This document shows positions 23,912 to 33,712 of a stretch of DNA of 64,000 bases, one piece after another. The notes beneath the pieces were generated by a model, which was given only the letters and a program-made list of their open reading frames with translations, searched no databases and was not told the origin of the DNA. Both the position numbers and the translations under genes were made by a program. Every line of letters begins with the position of its first letter. Position 1 is the first letter of the stretch. The stretch is from Acidovorax sp. Leaf191 (lineage in GTDB: Bacteria; Pseudomonadota; Gammaproteobacteria; Burkholderiales; Burkholderiaceae_C), in contig NZ_LMPT01000019.1 of the NCBI RefSeq assembly GCF_001424425.1, positions 1,197,206-1,261,205 of the forward strand, written 5' to 3'.

Positions 23912-26900
23912 CTACACAGGCTTCGGTGCGTCCGGGTGGGAGGGCTCGGCAGACACGTCCTCGGCTTCTTCATCGGGCCTGTGGGCCAGCCGGTAAAGAA
24001 TCGGCAGCACGAGCAGCGTGAGCAGCGTGGATGAAAGAATTCCACCGATCACCACGGTGGCCAGAGGACGCTGGACTTCCGCGCCGGTGCCTGTGGCGAT
24101 GGCCATGGGAATGAATCCCAGCGAGGCCACCAGGGCGGTCATCAGCACCGGGCGCAAGCGGGTCAGGGCGCCATCCCTGATCGCTTCGTCCAGGCCGACA
24201 CCGCCTTCCCTCAGGCTGCGGATGTAGGAAATCATCACCAGGCCGTTGAGCACTGCCACCCCAGAGAGCGCGATGAAGCCAACGGCCGCGGAGATGGACA
24301 TCGGAATGTCCCGAAGCCACAGCGCCAGGATGCCCCCTGTCAATGCGAATGGGATGCCGGTGAAGACCAGCAAACCGTCCTTGGCATTGCCGAACATCGC
24401 GAACAGCAGCACGAAGACCAGCAGCAGGGAGACCGGTACAACGATCTGCAGGCGCTTGGTGGCTGACTGCAGGTTCTCAAAGGTGCCACCCCAGCTCGTC
24501 CAGTAGCCGGTGGGGATCTTGATCTGCGCCAGGCCTTGCTCGGCCTCTGCAACGAACGAGCCCACATCCCGTCCGCGCACGTTGGTGCTCACGACAATGC
24601 GGCGCTTGCCGTTCTCTCGGCTGACCTGGTTGGGGCCGGGTGCCAGCTCGAACGATGCGACCTCACCCAATGGGATGAAATTCGTCTTGGCTTCCGTGCC
24701 ACCGGCAGACCGCGGCAACGGTATGGGTAGCCGCTTCATGCCTTCCAGGTCATTGCGAAGCGCCTCAGGCAGGCGAACCAGGATGTCGAACCGGCGGTCC
24801 CCCTCGAACATGGTGCCGGCCTCACGACCACCGATGGCCGTGGCCACGGTGTCCTGGATGTCGGCAACGTTCAGCCCGTAGCGCGCTGCCTTCTGGCGGT
24901 CGATGTTCACCGTGAGCATCGGAAGGCCCGTCGTCTGCTCGACCTTGACCTCGGAGGAGCCCTGGATCTTTTGCAGCATGGCGGAGACTTCTTCAGCGGA
25001 CTTGTTCAACACGTCCATGTCGTCACCGAAAATCTTCACGGCCACGTCACTGCGCACCCCTGAGATCAGCTCGTTGAATCGCAGCTGAATGGGCTGGGAG
25101 AACTCGTAGTTGTTGCCGGGGATCTTGCCAATGACTTCCTGGATCGCCGCGAGCAGCTCATCACGGGTCTTTCGAGGCTCGGGCCATTCATCCATCGGCT
25201 TGAGCATGATGTACCCGTCCGAAATGTTCGGCGGCATGGGGTCCGAAGCAATCTCCGCAGTACCGGTTCTGGCGAAGATGCGCTCGATTTCGGGGAACTT
25301 CGCTTTCAGCGTCTTTTCGATCTGCTGCTGCATCGCCACCGACTGGGAAAGGCTGGTGCCCGGAATGCGCAGTGCCTGGATCGCGAAGTCGCCTTCATTG
25401 AGGTTGGGTACAAACTCGCTGCCCATGCGGGTCGCGATCAGTCCGCACAGGACCACGGCAACCGCGGCAATGGTGAGAACCAGCGTTTTGGCGCCCATCA
25501 CGCGATCAAGCATGGGGCCGTACAGGCGCTTGGCGTGGCCCAGCAAAAAGTTCTCCTTCTCGCTGACCCGATTGCCGATGAAGAGGGCCACAGCTGCCGG
25601 GATGAAGGTCACAGAAAGGATCATCGCGCCCACCAAAGCGGCAACCACCGTGAAGGCCATGGGGTGGAACATCTTCCCTTCCACGCCCGTCAGCGCGAAG
25701 ATGGGCAGGTACACCACCATGATGATGAGCTGTCCGAACAGCAATGGGCGGCGCGACTCCTGGGATGCCAGGAACACTTCATGAAAGCGCTCGGCCCGCG
25801 TCAACGGCCGGCCGTGGTGCGCCTGCGCATGGGCGAGCCGCCGAACGCAGTTCTCCACGATCACCACAGCTCCGTCAATGATGATGCCGAAGTCCAGGGC
25901 CCCCAGGCTCATCAGGTTGGCACTCACCTTGTAGTGGACCATCCCGGTGAACGTGAAGAGCATCGACAAGGGGATGACCATTGCCGTGATGACTGCGGCC
26001 CGGATATTGCCCAGAAAGAGGAACAGGATCACGATCACCAGTACCGCGCCTTCCAGCAAGTTCTTCTTGACGGTATTGATGGCCTTGTCGACGAGCACGG
26101 TGCGGTCATAGACCGTCACCGCGTGCACGCCCTCTGGGAGGCTCTTGTTGACCTCCAGCATCTTCTTGTCCACTGCCTGCGAGACGGTCCGGCTGTTTTC
26201 TCCGATCAGCATGAACACCGTGCCGAGAACCACCTCGCGCCCGTTGTCGGTTGCGGCACCCGTTCGCAGCTCCCGGCCAATGCCCACGTCGGCCACGTCG
26301 CGCACGCGCACAGGAACACCGTTGGCACTGCTGAGGATCACGTTGCCGATGTCCTCCAGCGACTTGACCTGTCCAGGGGCGCGAATCAGGTACTGCTCGC
26401 CGCGCTTTTCGATATACCCAGCGCCCACGTTGCCGTTGTTGCGGTCCAGTGCCGTGACGACGTCTTGCAGCGTCACGCCCAGCGAGGCCAGTCGTTCCGG
26501 GATGGGGGCGATCTGGTACTCCTTGGCAAAGCCGCCAATGGAGTTGATTTCGGTCACGCCAGGAACGTTTCGCAGCTGCGGCTTGATGATCCAGTCCTGG
26601 ATCTCGCGCAGGTCGGTCGGGGTGTAGGGACTGCCATCGGGCTTCTTGGCCCCATCCTTGGTTTCGACGGTCCACAGATAGATCTCGCCCAAACCGGTTG
26701 AGATGGGCCCCAGGGCTGGCGTGATGCCGGCGGGCAGCCGGTCTCTGGCTTCCTGGATGCGCTCATTGACCAACTGGCGCGCGAAATAGATGTCGGTTCC
26801 GTCTTTGAAGATGACGGTCACTTGCGACAGTCCGTACCGTGACAGCGACCTGGTCTGCTCCAGGTTCGGCAGGCCGGCCATGACTGTCTCGATGGGATAC

Positions 26901-27097
26901 GTGACCCGCTGCTCGGTCTCCAGAGGCGAATAACCGGCGGCCTGGGTGTTGATCTGAACCTGGACGTTGGTGATGTCGGGGACCGCGTCGATGGGCAGCT
27001 TCTGGTAGCTGAAGACGCCCAGCGCCGCCATGCCCAGGGCCGCCAGCAGCACCAGCCATCGCTGCTCGATCGAGAATCGGATAAGTTTTTCAAACAT
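23912..27097 (-). CDS. czcA: CzcA heavy-metal RND efflux pump
   Basis: The 1061-residue protein has the 12 transmembrane segments of an RND transporter and the heavy-metal (HME) signature in helix 4, DFGIIIDGAVVIVEN, with the acidic residues of the Zn/Co/Cd (HME1) class. N-terminal features include FEKLIRFSIEQRW and ETEQRVTYPIETVM. It is a proton/metal antiporter that takes metal from the periplasm and hands it to CzcC across the CzcB adaptor. It starts 16 bases after czcB ends and is the third structural gene of the cluster. Confidence 0.95.
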   Translation of the reverse strand: MFEKLIRFSIEQRWLVLLAALGMAALGVFSYQKLPIDAVPDITNVQVQINTQAAGYSPLETEQRVTYPIETVMAGLPNLEQTRSLSRYGLSQVTVIFKDGTDIYFARQLVNERIQEARDRLPAGITPALGPISTGLGEIYLWTVETKDGAKKPDGSPYTPTDLREIQDWIIKPQLRNVPGVTEINSIGGFAKEYQIAPIPERLASLGVTLQDVVTALDRNNGNVGAGYIEKRGEQYLIRAPGQVKSLEDIGNVILSSANGVPVRVRDVADVGIGRELRTGAATDNGREVVLGTVFMLIGENSRTVSQAVDKKMLEVNKSLPEGVHAVTVYDRTVLVDKAINTVKKNLLEGAVLVIVILFLFLGNIRAAVITAMVIPLSMLFTFTGMVHYKVSANLMSLGALDFGIIIDGAVVIVENCVRRLAHAQAHHGRPLTRAERFHEVFLASQESRRPLLFGQLIIMVVYLPIFALTGVEGKMFHPMAFTVVAALVGAMILSVTFIPAAVALFIGNRVSEKENFLLGHAKRLYGPMLDRVMGAKTLVLTIAAVAVVLCGLIATRMGSEFVPNLNEGDFAIQALRIPGTSLSQSVAMQQQIEKTLKAKFPEIERIFARTGTAEIASDPMPPNISDGYIMLKPMDEWPEPRKTRDELLAAIQEVIGKIPGNNYEFSQPIQLRFNELISGVRSDVAVKIFGDDMDVLNKSAEEVSAMLQKIQGSSEVKVEQTTGLPMLTVNIDRQKAARYGLNVADIQDTVATAIGGREAGTMFEGDRRFDILVRLPEALRNDLEGMKRLPIPLPRSAGGTEAKTNFIPLGEVASFELAPGPNQVSRENGKRRIVVSTNVRGRDVGSFVAEAEQGLAQIKIPTGYWTSWGGTFENLQSATKRLQIVVPVSLLLVFVLLFAMFGNAKDGLLVFTGIPFALTGGILALWLRDIPMSISAAVGFIALSGVAVLNGLVMISYIRSLREGGVGLDEAIRDGALTRLRPVLMTALVASLGFIPMAIATGTGAEVQRPLATVVIGGILSSTLLTLLVLPILYRLAHRPDEEAEDVSAEPSHPDAPKPV

Positions 27098-27112
27098 GTA
27101 TGGGCTCCGGGA

Positions 27113-28723
27113 TCAGTGCGTGTGTTCGGCAGATCCCTTGCCGAGTTCGGACTTCACGACGAAGCTGCCTGTCGAGGCGTAGGGCATGCCGGGCTTGAGG
27201 CCCGACAGGACCTCGATGCGCTTGCCATCGCTTCGGCCCAGCTTCACAGGTTGGGCGATGAAGCCGCCGTCGACCTTGAGGAAGACCACGGGCTTTTCTC
27301 CGACGTTCTGGACTGCGTCGGCCGAGATGGTCACAGGCGCTGCCGTTTCTTCGGACACCACCTCGACGTTGACGAACAGGCCGGGGCGCCAGGCGCCCTT
27401 GGGGTTATCAAGAACGACGCGGGCCTTGGCGGTACGGGTCTGCTCACCGATCAACGCGCCCACGAAAGCGACAGTACCCGTGGCGGAGGCATCGAAGGCG
27501 GTGGCCTTGATGGTGACCTTCTCGCCCACCCGCACCGACGGCAGATCCTTTGCAGGAACATTGATCTCAGCCCACACCGTGGCAAGGTCCGAGATGGTGA
27601 ACACCGCCGCATCTTCCTTGACGGCCTCGCCAAGACTCAGGTGCTTCTCGATGACGATGCCGTCAAAGGGCGCGCGCAGTTCGATACGGTTCAGTCCGGA
27701 CTCGGACGAGGTGGACAGGCCCAGCGCACTGAGCTTCTGATTGGCGTTGGCAACAGCGACCTCCGCTTCGCTCAACGCCTGCCTGGCCTGCAGGTAGTCC
27801 TGTTCGGCGGAGACCTTCTGCTCCCACAGCTTCTTTTCCCGCTCGTAGGTGGTCTTGGCCAGCGCCAGGCGCTTTTGCGCCGTCTGCAGCTCGCTGCGCT
27901 GCTCCGAAGCGGTCGGGCTCGCAATGGCGGCCAGAACCTGCCCCTTTTTGACGACCTGGCCCAGGCTGGCGCTGACACTCTCCACCACACCCGCCAGACG
28001 GGGAACCACGTGCGATGTCCGGTCCTCGTTTAGCCGGATCTCGCCGGGCAAAAGCAGCGCCGTCTTGATGTTGGCTGCCGACGCAGAGTCCACCGTAATG
28101 GAGGCGGCCTTGATCTGGGCATCGGTCAGTTCGATCTTTCCCTCTTCCTTGCTCATCACGAACATGAAAGGTTCGGTGGCCGTCTGCGCAATGATCTCGA
28201 TGTCGAACGCGTGGGGTTCGGCGACGATCTCGCGGCTGACCAGGCTGTCCTTTTCTGCGGCAAACGTCAGGTTTTGCTTGTCGTCTGTGGGGCGGGTCAC
28301 TGTTGCCGTGACCGTTACCGTGTTCAGGGGGAGCGGCTTGTCCTTGTCGGACAGCCAGATCCGCAGCCGAGGCTCGCCACCGTCTTCGGACAGCAATGCT
28401 TCCAGGCTGAAGTCGCCTTCCTTGAACACTGTGCCACCGTGGGGGCCCTTGGCCTGGCTCTTTTCATGGTGCTCGCCATCGGCGTGGCCTTTGTCGTCGT
28501 CGTGGCCTTTTTCACCGCCTTTGCCGTGGTGTTCTCCATCACCGTGCCCCTTGGCCTCGGTATGGCTGCCGTGGCCGTGGCCATCGCCCTCGGCGGCGAC
28601 TGCAGTGGGCTTGCCGCCGCCTTGTAGGATGAAGGCTCCTGCCCCGACCCCTAGCGCGAGGACAACGGCAATAGCGATGAGATGCTTTTTGCTGATGGAG
28701 GATGTGCTGATGTTCATTGTCAT
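27113..28723 (-). CDS. czcB: CzcB membrane-fusion protein
   Basis: The 536-residue product starts at 28723, three bases after the czcC stop. After an N-terminal membrane helix (LIAIAVVLALGVGAGAFI) a His-rich region (GDGHGHGSHTEAKGHGDGEH, EKGHDDDKGHADGEHH) is seen, which likely binds metal. A long coiled-coil hairpin (SELQTAQKRLALAKTTYEREKKLWEQKVSAEQDYLQARQAL), a lipoyl-like pair (VPRLAGVVESV, IELRAPFDGIVIEKH) and a beta barrel follow. It bridges CzcA and CzcC in the periplasm. Confidence 0.93.
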   Translation of the reverse strand: MTMNISTSSISKKHLIAIAVVLALGVGAGAFILQGGGKPTAVAAEGDGHGHGSHTEAKGHGDGEHHGKGGEKGHDDDKGHADGEHHEKSQAKGPHGGTVFKEGDFSLEALLSEDGGEPRLRIWLSDKDKPLPLNTVTVTATVTRPTDDKQNLTFAAEKDSLVSREIVAEPHAFDIEIIAQTATEPFMFVMSKEEGKIELTDAQIKAASITVDSASAANIKTALLLPGEIRLNEDRTSHVVPRLAGVVESVSASLGQVVKKGQVLAAIASPTASEQRSELQTAQKRLALAKTTYEREKKLWEQKVSAEQDYLQARQALSEAEVAVANANQKLSALGLSTSSESGLNRIELRAPFDGIVIEKHLSLGEAVKEDAAVFTISDLATVWAEINVPAKDLPSVRVGEKVTIKATAFDASATGTVAFVGALIGEQTRTAKARVVLDNPKGAWRPGLFVNVEVVSEETAAPVTISADAVQNVGEKPVVFLKVDGGFIAQPVKLGRSDGKRIEVLSGLKPGMPYASTGSFVVKSELGKGSAEHTH

Positions 28724-28725
28724 GC

Positions 28726-30081
28726 TCAGTTGTGCGTTGCGATCAATCCGGAAACCGTGCTGGCCCCAAGCAGGCGGTCGACATCCGCCGCCGCGCGGTG
28801 TGCCTCGCCCAGGGCTTTGAGGTACTGGGATTTGGCGGTGAAGTAGGTGCGCTGGGCATCGAGCACCTCCAGGAAGTTGAACTTTCCGTTCTCGAAGCCA
28901 ATGGTGGCCGCGTCGTAGGCCGACTTCGCGCCGGGCAGAACGTCCTGTTGCAGCGACTGGATCTCCGCAGTGATGGTCGAAAGGCGTTCGCGCGCCTGCG
29001 CCACTTCGCTGTGCAGGCGTACCGTGGCCGCTTGCAACTCGTCGCGGGCCTTGTCCTCAAGCTTGAGAGCTTCCAGCAGGTTGCCCTGGTTGCGGTCAAA
29101 CACAGGCAGAGGCACGGAGACACCAAACAGCAGGACGTTGCGTTGGGTCTCGTTGCTGCGCTGCATGCCGACGCTGACGGTGACATCGGGCACGCGCTTG
29201 CTTTGCTCCAGTGCAGTCAGGGCCTGGCGCCGATCCACCTCGATCCGCGCAAGGACAACGCCTGGCGAAGAAGAAATCAAGGGCTGAAGATCGGCGAGGG
29301 GCGGTACCGCGGGAAGGTGGTCGGCTTTGCCCTCGAGGACGGTGAACGGCGCGTTGATCTGTCCCAACAGCGCAAACAGGCGAGACAATGCATTGCGTTG
29401 TTCGCTGGCTGCCTGTGCGAGCTCGACGCGAACGCCGGCTTCCGCAACGCGGGCCTTGGACTCTTCCACAGGTGATACCTTGCCAGCGGCTACGCGCTTG
29501 GCTACGGTATCCGTTGACGACTTGGCCAATGCCACGCTGTCTTTGGCGAGCGCCAATCGCTCCTGCGCCGTCAGGACGTCGAAGTAGGCTGCGGCCACAT
29601 TGGCTCGCACGGTGGCCTTCAGCTCAGCGAGCTGGGCCTGTGCCTGCTCGCGTGATTTTTCGGCCGCCTTGGTACGCGCTGCGCGCTTTCCACCCAATTC
29701 CACGGGGAGGTTGAGTTGCCAGCTTTGCGTACGTGTTTTGGAGCGTGCGTCTTCCAGCGAATAGGCAAGCTCGGGATTGGGGCGTGAGTGCCCTTGAAGA
29801 ATCTGCCCTTCTGTTGCCTCCAACTGGCGGGTAGCGGCAGCCACCTCTGGATTCCCGTCCAAGGCCAACTCGATGGCCTTGGCCAGCGACAGAGGCTCAG
29901 CGGGAGACACCGCGGCAGTCTGGGGCGCCTGTACTCCACCGACTGTGCCTTGCGACATGCCCTGAGAAGAGGCCCCGCCCGAGAAGGTCAGCAATATGGC
30001 CGCGGCACCTGCTGCGAGCCTGAATTTCGTGCGGCCGCCCCATGCGTGCGGCTTTCCTTGAAGGTAAATACCCTTGAACAT
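28726..30081 (-). CDS. czcC: CzcC outer-membrane factor
   Basis: Start at 30081, with GGAG 6 bases before it. The 451-residue protein has a signal peptide-like N-terminus (LAAGAAAILLTFSGGASS) and two TolC/OEP repeats with long alpha helices (LAKAIELALDGNPEVAAATRQLEATEGQILQ). TolC-type factors form the trimeric outer-membrane channel of CzcCBA. It is separated from czcI by 157 bases that hold a stem-loop. Confidence 0.93.
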   Translation of the reverse strand: MFKGIYLQGKPHAWGGRTKFRLAAGAAAILLTFSGGASSQGMSQGTVGGVQAPQTAAVSPAEPLSLAKAIELALDGNPEVAAATRQLEATEGQILQGHSRPNPELAYSLEDARSKTRTQSWQLNLPVELGGKRAARTKAAEKSREQAQAQLAELKATVRANVAAAYFDVLTAQERLALAKDSVALAKSSTDTVAKRVAAGKVSPVEESKARVAEAGVRVELAQAASEQRNALSRLFALLGQINAPFTVLEGKADHLPAVPPLADLQPLISSSPGVVLARIEVDRRQALTALEQSKRVPDVTVSVGMQRSNETQRNVLLFGVSVPLPVFDRNQGNLLEALKLEDKARDELQAATVRLHSEVAQARERLSTITAEIQSLQQDVLPGAKSAYDAATIGFENGKFNFLEVLDAQRTYFTAKSQYLKALGEAHRAAADVDRLLGASTVSGLIATHN

Positions 30082-30152
30082 CCGATTCTCCAGTGATTTC
30101 AAAACACGAGGGAATCGGCGGGGTGGCAACCGTGCAGCTGCCTGGCAACTCG

Positions 30153-30214
30153 TCAGTCAGTGCAGCCGCGACACGCACAACTGCAGCCGCCAAGGGGCGG
30201 TCACGACTGACTGA
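30153..30214 (-). repeat. large imperfect stem-loop between czcI and czcC
   Basis: TCAGTCAGT (30153-30161) is the inverse of ACTGACTGA (30206-30214); GCAGCC lies inside each arm region. It is in the 157-base gap between the czcI stop and the czcC start on the minus strand. It may be an attenuator or mRNA-stability element that sets the ratio of CzcI to CzcCBA. Confidence 0.45.
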
Positions 30215-30238
30215 AAGAAGGAGAGATGCCCCCGCCGA

Positions 30239-30598
30239 TCAGGCGAGGACGGGCCACTGTGGGCGGTCGGGAGGTGTGGGCGTTACAGCCGCCAGGCGCT
30301 CGCCCGACGGTGAGTCCACGCGGCTGTCATGGGAGACGCGATGTTTGGCGCAGGACCAGTTGAGGGCCCCGATGCCGGCACCATGGCAAACCGAGCAGTC
30401 GACATCGGACATGTCGGTGCCTTGGCTGGTCTTGTCGGCTTGGCCGACCCCGCTTTTGGCTTCGTGCTTGTGCTCGTGATGCCCAAGGTGCTGGGCCTGG
30501 TCGGTCGAGTTCTCGTGCATGCAATAAGCAGCCACCGCGGACCAGCTGAACTGGAACGGGAGCAATGCAAGCATAAAAACGACGATCAGGCGGCGCAT
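30239..30598 (-). CDS. czcI: CzcI-type regulator/periplasmic protein
   Basis: A signal peptide (MRRLIVVFMLALLPFQFSWSAVA) is followed by AYCMHENSTDQAQHLGHHEHKHEAKSG, with many His and one Cys. Later cysteines come in DVDCSVCHGAGIGALNWSCAKHR, and the end is PPDRPQWPVLA. This matches the CzcI family that precedes czcC in Cupriavidus and affects regulation of the efflux system. A related gene stands at 37547-37915. Confidence 0.85.
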   Translation of the reverse strand: MRRLIVVFMLALLPFQFSWSAVAAYCMHENSTDQAQHLGHHEHKHEAKSGVGQADKTSQGTDMSDVDCSVCHGAGIGALNWSCAKHRVSHDSRVDSPSGERLAAVTPTPPDRPQWPVLA

Positions 30599-30640
30599 TT
30601 TTTGAGTCTAGCACGCGGTCAAGAAGACTTCGTGTGCCGA

Positions 30641-30979
30641 TCAGCCGCCCGCGCCGTACAGTTCCTGGTTGCGCTGCTTCTCAGCGGCTGACATGTTCAG
30701 GTACTCCTGCTGCACCTGCTCACGCGTCTTGGAGCCACCCGTTGCTTTGACAGGCAGTGCACCACCGCGAGACAAGATCGCCAGCGTACCGTCCTTGCGC
30801 GCGGCTTCTACAGACTGAAGCACTTCGCCACGGGACACGTTGCTTTGGACGTGGTCGGGATGGGTGGTCATTCCCACTTCGCCACCGGCTGGATGGTAGA
30901 GCGCCGAAGCAGATGCCAAGCCTGGGGCCGCAATGGCCAGGGCAATCAGGGAGAGTGCGAGGGGTTTGCGAACGGTCAT
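30641..30979 (-). CDS. DUF4148-type periplasmic protein
   Basis: The signal peptide (MTVRKPLALSLIALAIAAPGLASA) leads to a mature part with NVSRGEVLQSVEAARKDGTLAILSRGGALPV and KTREQVQQEYLNMSAAEKQRNQEL. This is the same family as 20577 and 21047. It lies between czcI and the divergent czcR, so it may be the first gene of the metal-induced leftward operon. Confidence 0.75.
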   Translation of the reverse strand: MTVRKPLALSLIALAIAAPGLASASALYHPAGGEVGMTTHPDHVQSNVSRGEVLQSVEAARKDGTLAILSRGGALPVKATGGSKTREQVQQEYLNMSAAEKQRNQELYGAGG

Positions 30980-31088
30980 GGTGTGGTCCCTTGATTCGAA
31001 TGAGCCAGCGGCGATCTACCGCGGCTATGCCTTTCGACACAGGGGGTACTGTAAAAATCGGACCTCGACAAGGCGCCAACAGCCAGAT

Positions 31089-31110
31089 GACAAATTCGTA
31101 ATCTACGAAC
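31089..31110 (+). promoter_or_regulatory. candidate regulator box in the czcR leader
   Basis: GACAAATTCGTAATCTACGA at 31089-31108 shares ACAAA and GTAAT spacing with the boxes near 20455 and 38026. It lies about 30-50 bases upstream of the czcR start codon at 31137. It is a candidate CzcR site for autoregulation; the similarity is short. Confidence 0.35.
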
Positions 31111-31136
31111 AGGCGGCATTCTTCGAGAATGGCACC

Positions 31137-31823
31137 ATGAAAATTCTGCTCATTGAAGACGAGGTCAAGCTGGCCGAGTACCTGCGCAAGGGCCTCGGAG
31201 AGGTCGGTTATGTGGTGGACGTCGCCCATAACGGGGTGGACGGCCTACACATGGCCCTTGAAGGCGGCCACGATCTGCTGGTGCTGGACGCGATGCTCCC
31301 AGGGATCGACGGCTTCAGCCTGCTGACGGCCTTTCGCAAGACCAGGCAGACCCCTGTCTTGATGCTCACAGCCAGGGTCAGTGTCGAGGATCGGGTGCTC
31401 GGACTTCAGACGGGTGCGGATGACTATCTGGTCAAGCCCTTTGCGTTTTCCGAGTTGAGCGCCCGCATCCAGGTTCTGCTCAGGCGCACCCAAGGTGCGC
31501 GGGTCGCGGCAGAGCCCACGCAACTGCGTTTGGCCGACCTGGATGTCGACCTGGTGCGGCGCAAGGCGTCCCGAGGCGGTCAGCGCTTGGAGTTAACTGC
31601 CAAGGAGTTCCTGCTGTTGACCCTTTTTCTGAGAAGGAAGGGAGAAGTGCTGTCCCGCACGGAGATCGCCGAGCAGGTCTGGGACATGAACTTCGACAGC
31701 GATACCAACGTGGTGGAGGTCGCCATACGGCGCCTGCGTACCAAGATCGATGTGCCCTTTGACACCGCGCTTCTGCACACCATCCGCGGTATGGGGTACG
31801 TCATGGAAGAGCGCAACGGATGA
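31137..31823 (+). CDS. czcR: CzcR-type OmpR-family response regulator
   Basis: Start MKILLIEDE at 31137. The receiver domain has the acidic pair ED, the phosphorylation Asp in LLVLDAMLPGIDG, Thr in MLTARV and Lys in YLVKPFAF. The C-terminal winged helix (LELTAKEFLLLTLFLRRKGEVLSRTEIAEQVW...VVEVAIRRLRTKI) binds DNA. The 228-residue protein is coupled by ATGA overlap to the kinase. It regulates the divergent czc genes in response to Zn, Co or Cd. Confidence 0.92.
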   Translation: MKILLIEDEVKLAEYLRKGLGEVGYVVDVAHNGVDGLHMALEGGHDLLVLDAMLPGIDGFSLLTAFRKTRQTPVLMLTARVSVEDRVLGLQTGADDYLVKPFAFSELSARIQVLLRRTQGARVAAEPTQLRLADLDVDLVRRKASRGGQRLELTAKEFLLLTLFLRRKGEVLSRTEIAEQVWDMNFDSDTNVVEVAIRRLRTKIDVPFDTALLHTIRGMGYVMEERNG

Positions 31824-33157
31824 AGGCCCTGATCCAACATCGCTCATTGCGCCAGCGGTTGTCGTGGTGGCTGGCACTTCAGAGCTTTGCCGGGCTCGGG
31901 CTGGTCTGTCTGGCCGTCTACCTGGTGACCGAATTCAACTTCCGAGATCGACAGGAGGAAACGCTGGCGCAAAAGGAAAACGTCATCCGGCACTTGCTGG
32001 TGGACGGCAAGGAGCACGGGGATTCGGAAGACCTTGCTCACAAGCTCGATGATTTCCTGGTAGGGCACGGAGATCTTTCGCTTGAAGTCGCGCAGGCCGA
32101 TGGGGCCATCCTCTACGCCCATACCCGCAACCAGAATGCGAAGACGGTCTGGCGCCAGCGGCAGTTCGAAGTGGCACTGGCTTCGGGCCAGACGGCCTCA
32201 AAGAGTTTGCGCGTCCAGCTGTCGCTGGACATCCAGACCGACAACCAGTTGCTGCACCGTCTTGCAGTCACATTGCTGGTGGCAGCCATTGGCGGGGCCG
32301 TCGTGGTTTCGCTGGGCGGCTTCTCCCTGGTCAACCTGGGCCTGGCGCCCGTTCGAAGACTGGCCAGCCAGACGCGCGCCGTTTCGGCGGACAACCTCCA
32401 CCAGCGGCTCGATGGCGCGGAGCAGCCCCTTGAACTCGTGCCGCTGATCGACCAGTTCAATGCACTCCTGGCTCGCATTGAAAAGGCCTACTCCCAGATG
32501 GAGGGCTTCAATGCGGACGTGGCGCACGAGTTGTGCACGCCTTTGGCCACGCTCATTGCCAACAATGAACTGGCGCTGCGGCGCCCCGAGCAAGCGGATA
32601 TTCGCGAGGTGCTGGCGTCCAATCTGGAGGAGCTGCATCGCCTGACCGGTATCGTCAACGACATGTTGTTCCTGTCCCAGGCAGATCGGGGCGTGGGAGC
32701 GCGTCGCGCGCCCGTGGCTAGCCTGGCATCGGTGGCGGCCGACGTGCTGGACTACCACGAGGCAGCGCTGGCCGAGGCGGGTCTCACCGCGAAAGTGGTC
32801 GGCGATGCGCATGGCACCTTCGATGTGCCGTTGTTGCGCCGGGCATTGTCCAACCTGCTGGGAAACGCAACCCGCTACGCGAGCACCGGCTCCATCGTTC
32901 AGATCAACTTGAGAACTGGTGACGAGGACCGCGTGTTGATCAGCGTCACCAACTACGGCAACACCATCGATCCCGAAATACTTCCCCAGCTGTTTGACCG
33001 GTTTTTCCGGGCAGATCCTGCTCGCAGCCATGGGCAGAGCAACCACGGCCTGGGTCTGGCCATCGTGGGCGCGATTGCCCGCATGCACCAGGGCAAGCCG
33101 GTGGCCAAGTCAGAGAATGGGGTGACAAGTGTCGGGTTAGAAATTCGCGCTCACTGA
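31820..33157 (+). CDS. czcS: CzcS-type sensor histidine kinase
   Basis: The 445-residue protein starts within the czcR stop (31820). Two membrane segments (LALQSFAGLGLVCLAVYLV and LAVTLLVAAIGGAVVVSL) flank a periplasmic sensor domain of about 130 residues. A HAMP linker (APVRRLASQTRAVSADNL) follows. The H box is FNADVAHELCTPLATL, with Cys in the usual Arg position of HELRTP, and the ATPase has N (LLGNATRYA), and GLGLAI (HGLGLAIVGAI). It phosphorylates CzcR on metal excess. Confidence 0.92.
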   Translation: MKALIQHRSLRQRLSWWLALQSFAGLGLVCLAVYLVTEFNFRDRQEETLAQKENVIRHLLVDGKEHGDSEDLAHKLDDFLVGHGDLSLEVAQADGAILYAHTRNQNAKTVWRQRQFEVALASGQTASKSLRVQLSLDIQTDNQLLHRLAVTLLVAAIGGAVVVSLGGFSLVNLGLAPVRRLASQTRAVSADNLHQRLDGAEQPLELVPLIDQFNALLARIEKAYSQMEGFNADVAHELCTPLATLIANNELALRRPEQADIREVLASNLEELHRLTGIVNDMLFLSQADRGVGARRAPVASLASVAADVLDYHEAALAEAGLTAKVVGDAHGTFDVPLLRRALSNLLGNATRYASTGSIVQINLRTGDEDRVLISVTNYGNTIDPEILPQLFDRFFRADPARSHGQSNHGLGLAIVGAIARMHQGKPVAKSENGVTSVGLEIRAH

Positions 33158-33160
33158 AAA

Positions 33161-33652
33161 TCAGCGTCGTTTGTTGGCCCGCTGCCTCGGAGCCACGCCA
33201 ATATCATGATGAGCACCTGGCGGGTGGGCCTCGCTGGGCTGCATGTGATTGTGTTGAAGTGCCGCAGTGGCCAAGCCGCCCAAGATGCCGCACTCACCGG
33301 CGAGGTGGCCTGGTGAGCACTGCTGCTGCAAGCTGCGCAATTCCGACTCCAGTGCCTGGAGTTCCCGGATGCGAGACACCACGTGCCCGATGTGCTCCTG
33401 AAGAAGTGCGTCCACCGCGCCGCAGTTTTCATCCGGAGCGTCCTTGAAATGCAACAGCACCCTGATCTCATCGAGGGTCATATCCAGGCATCGGCAATGG
33501 CGGATGAAGGCCAGACGCTCGACATGACTGCTGTCGTAGACCCTGTAGTTGCTTTCTGTGCGCATCGCGATCGGCAGCAGGTTCTCGCGCTCGTAGTAGC
33601 GGATGGTCTCAGTCTGCGTGCCGGTGGCCTTGGCAAGTTCGCCGATTTTCAT
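33161..33652 (-). CDS. cadR: CadR/PbrR-type MerR regulator
   Basis: The 163-residue protein has a MerR helix-turn-helix (IGELAKATGTQTETIRYYERENLLP). Three cysteines at the metal-site positions of the Cd/Pb branch are in DENCGAVDAL and QQCSPGHLAGECGILG, and the tail is His-rich (LQHNHMQPSEAHPPGAHHD). The combination is characteristic of CadR for Cd/Zn sensing. It faces cadA with only about 98 bases between start codons and ends within 3 bases of czcS. Confidence 0.9.
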   Translation of the reverse strand: MKIGELAKATGTQTETIRYYERENLLPIAMRTESNYRVYDSSHVERLAFIRHCRCLDMTLDEIRVLLHFKDAPDENCGAVDALLQEHIGHVVSRIRELQALESELRSLQQQCSPGHLAGECGILGGLATAALQHNHMQPSEAHPPGAHHDIGVAPRQRANKRR

Positions 33653-33712
33653 AAAGCGTCCTTTGCAAAATCTGGTTTCCGTAGGACAAGGCGGCGAGAT
33701 TTGGGGAGTCGC

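Noticed and set aside
25535-26701. 388-residue open frame opposite czcA
   Set aside because: A His/Gln-rich antisense shadow of the RND gene with no start signal or domain.
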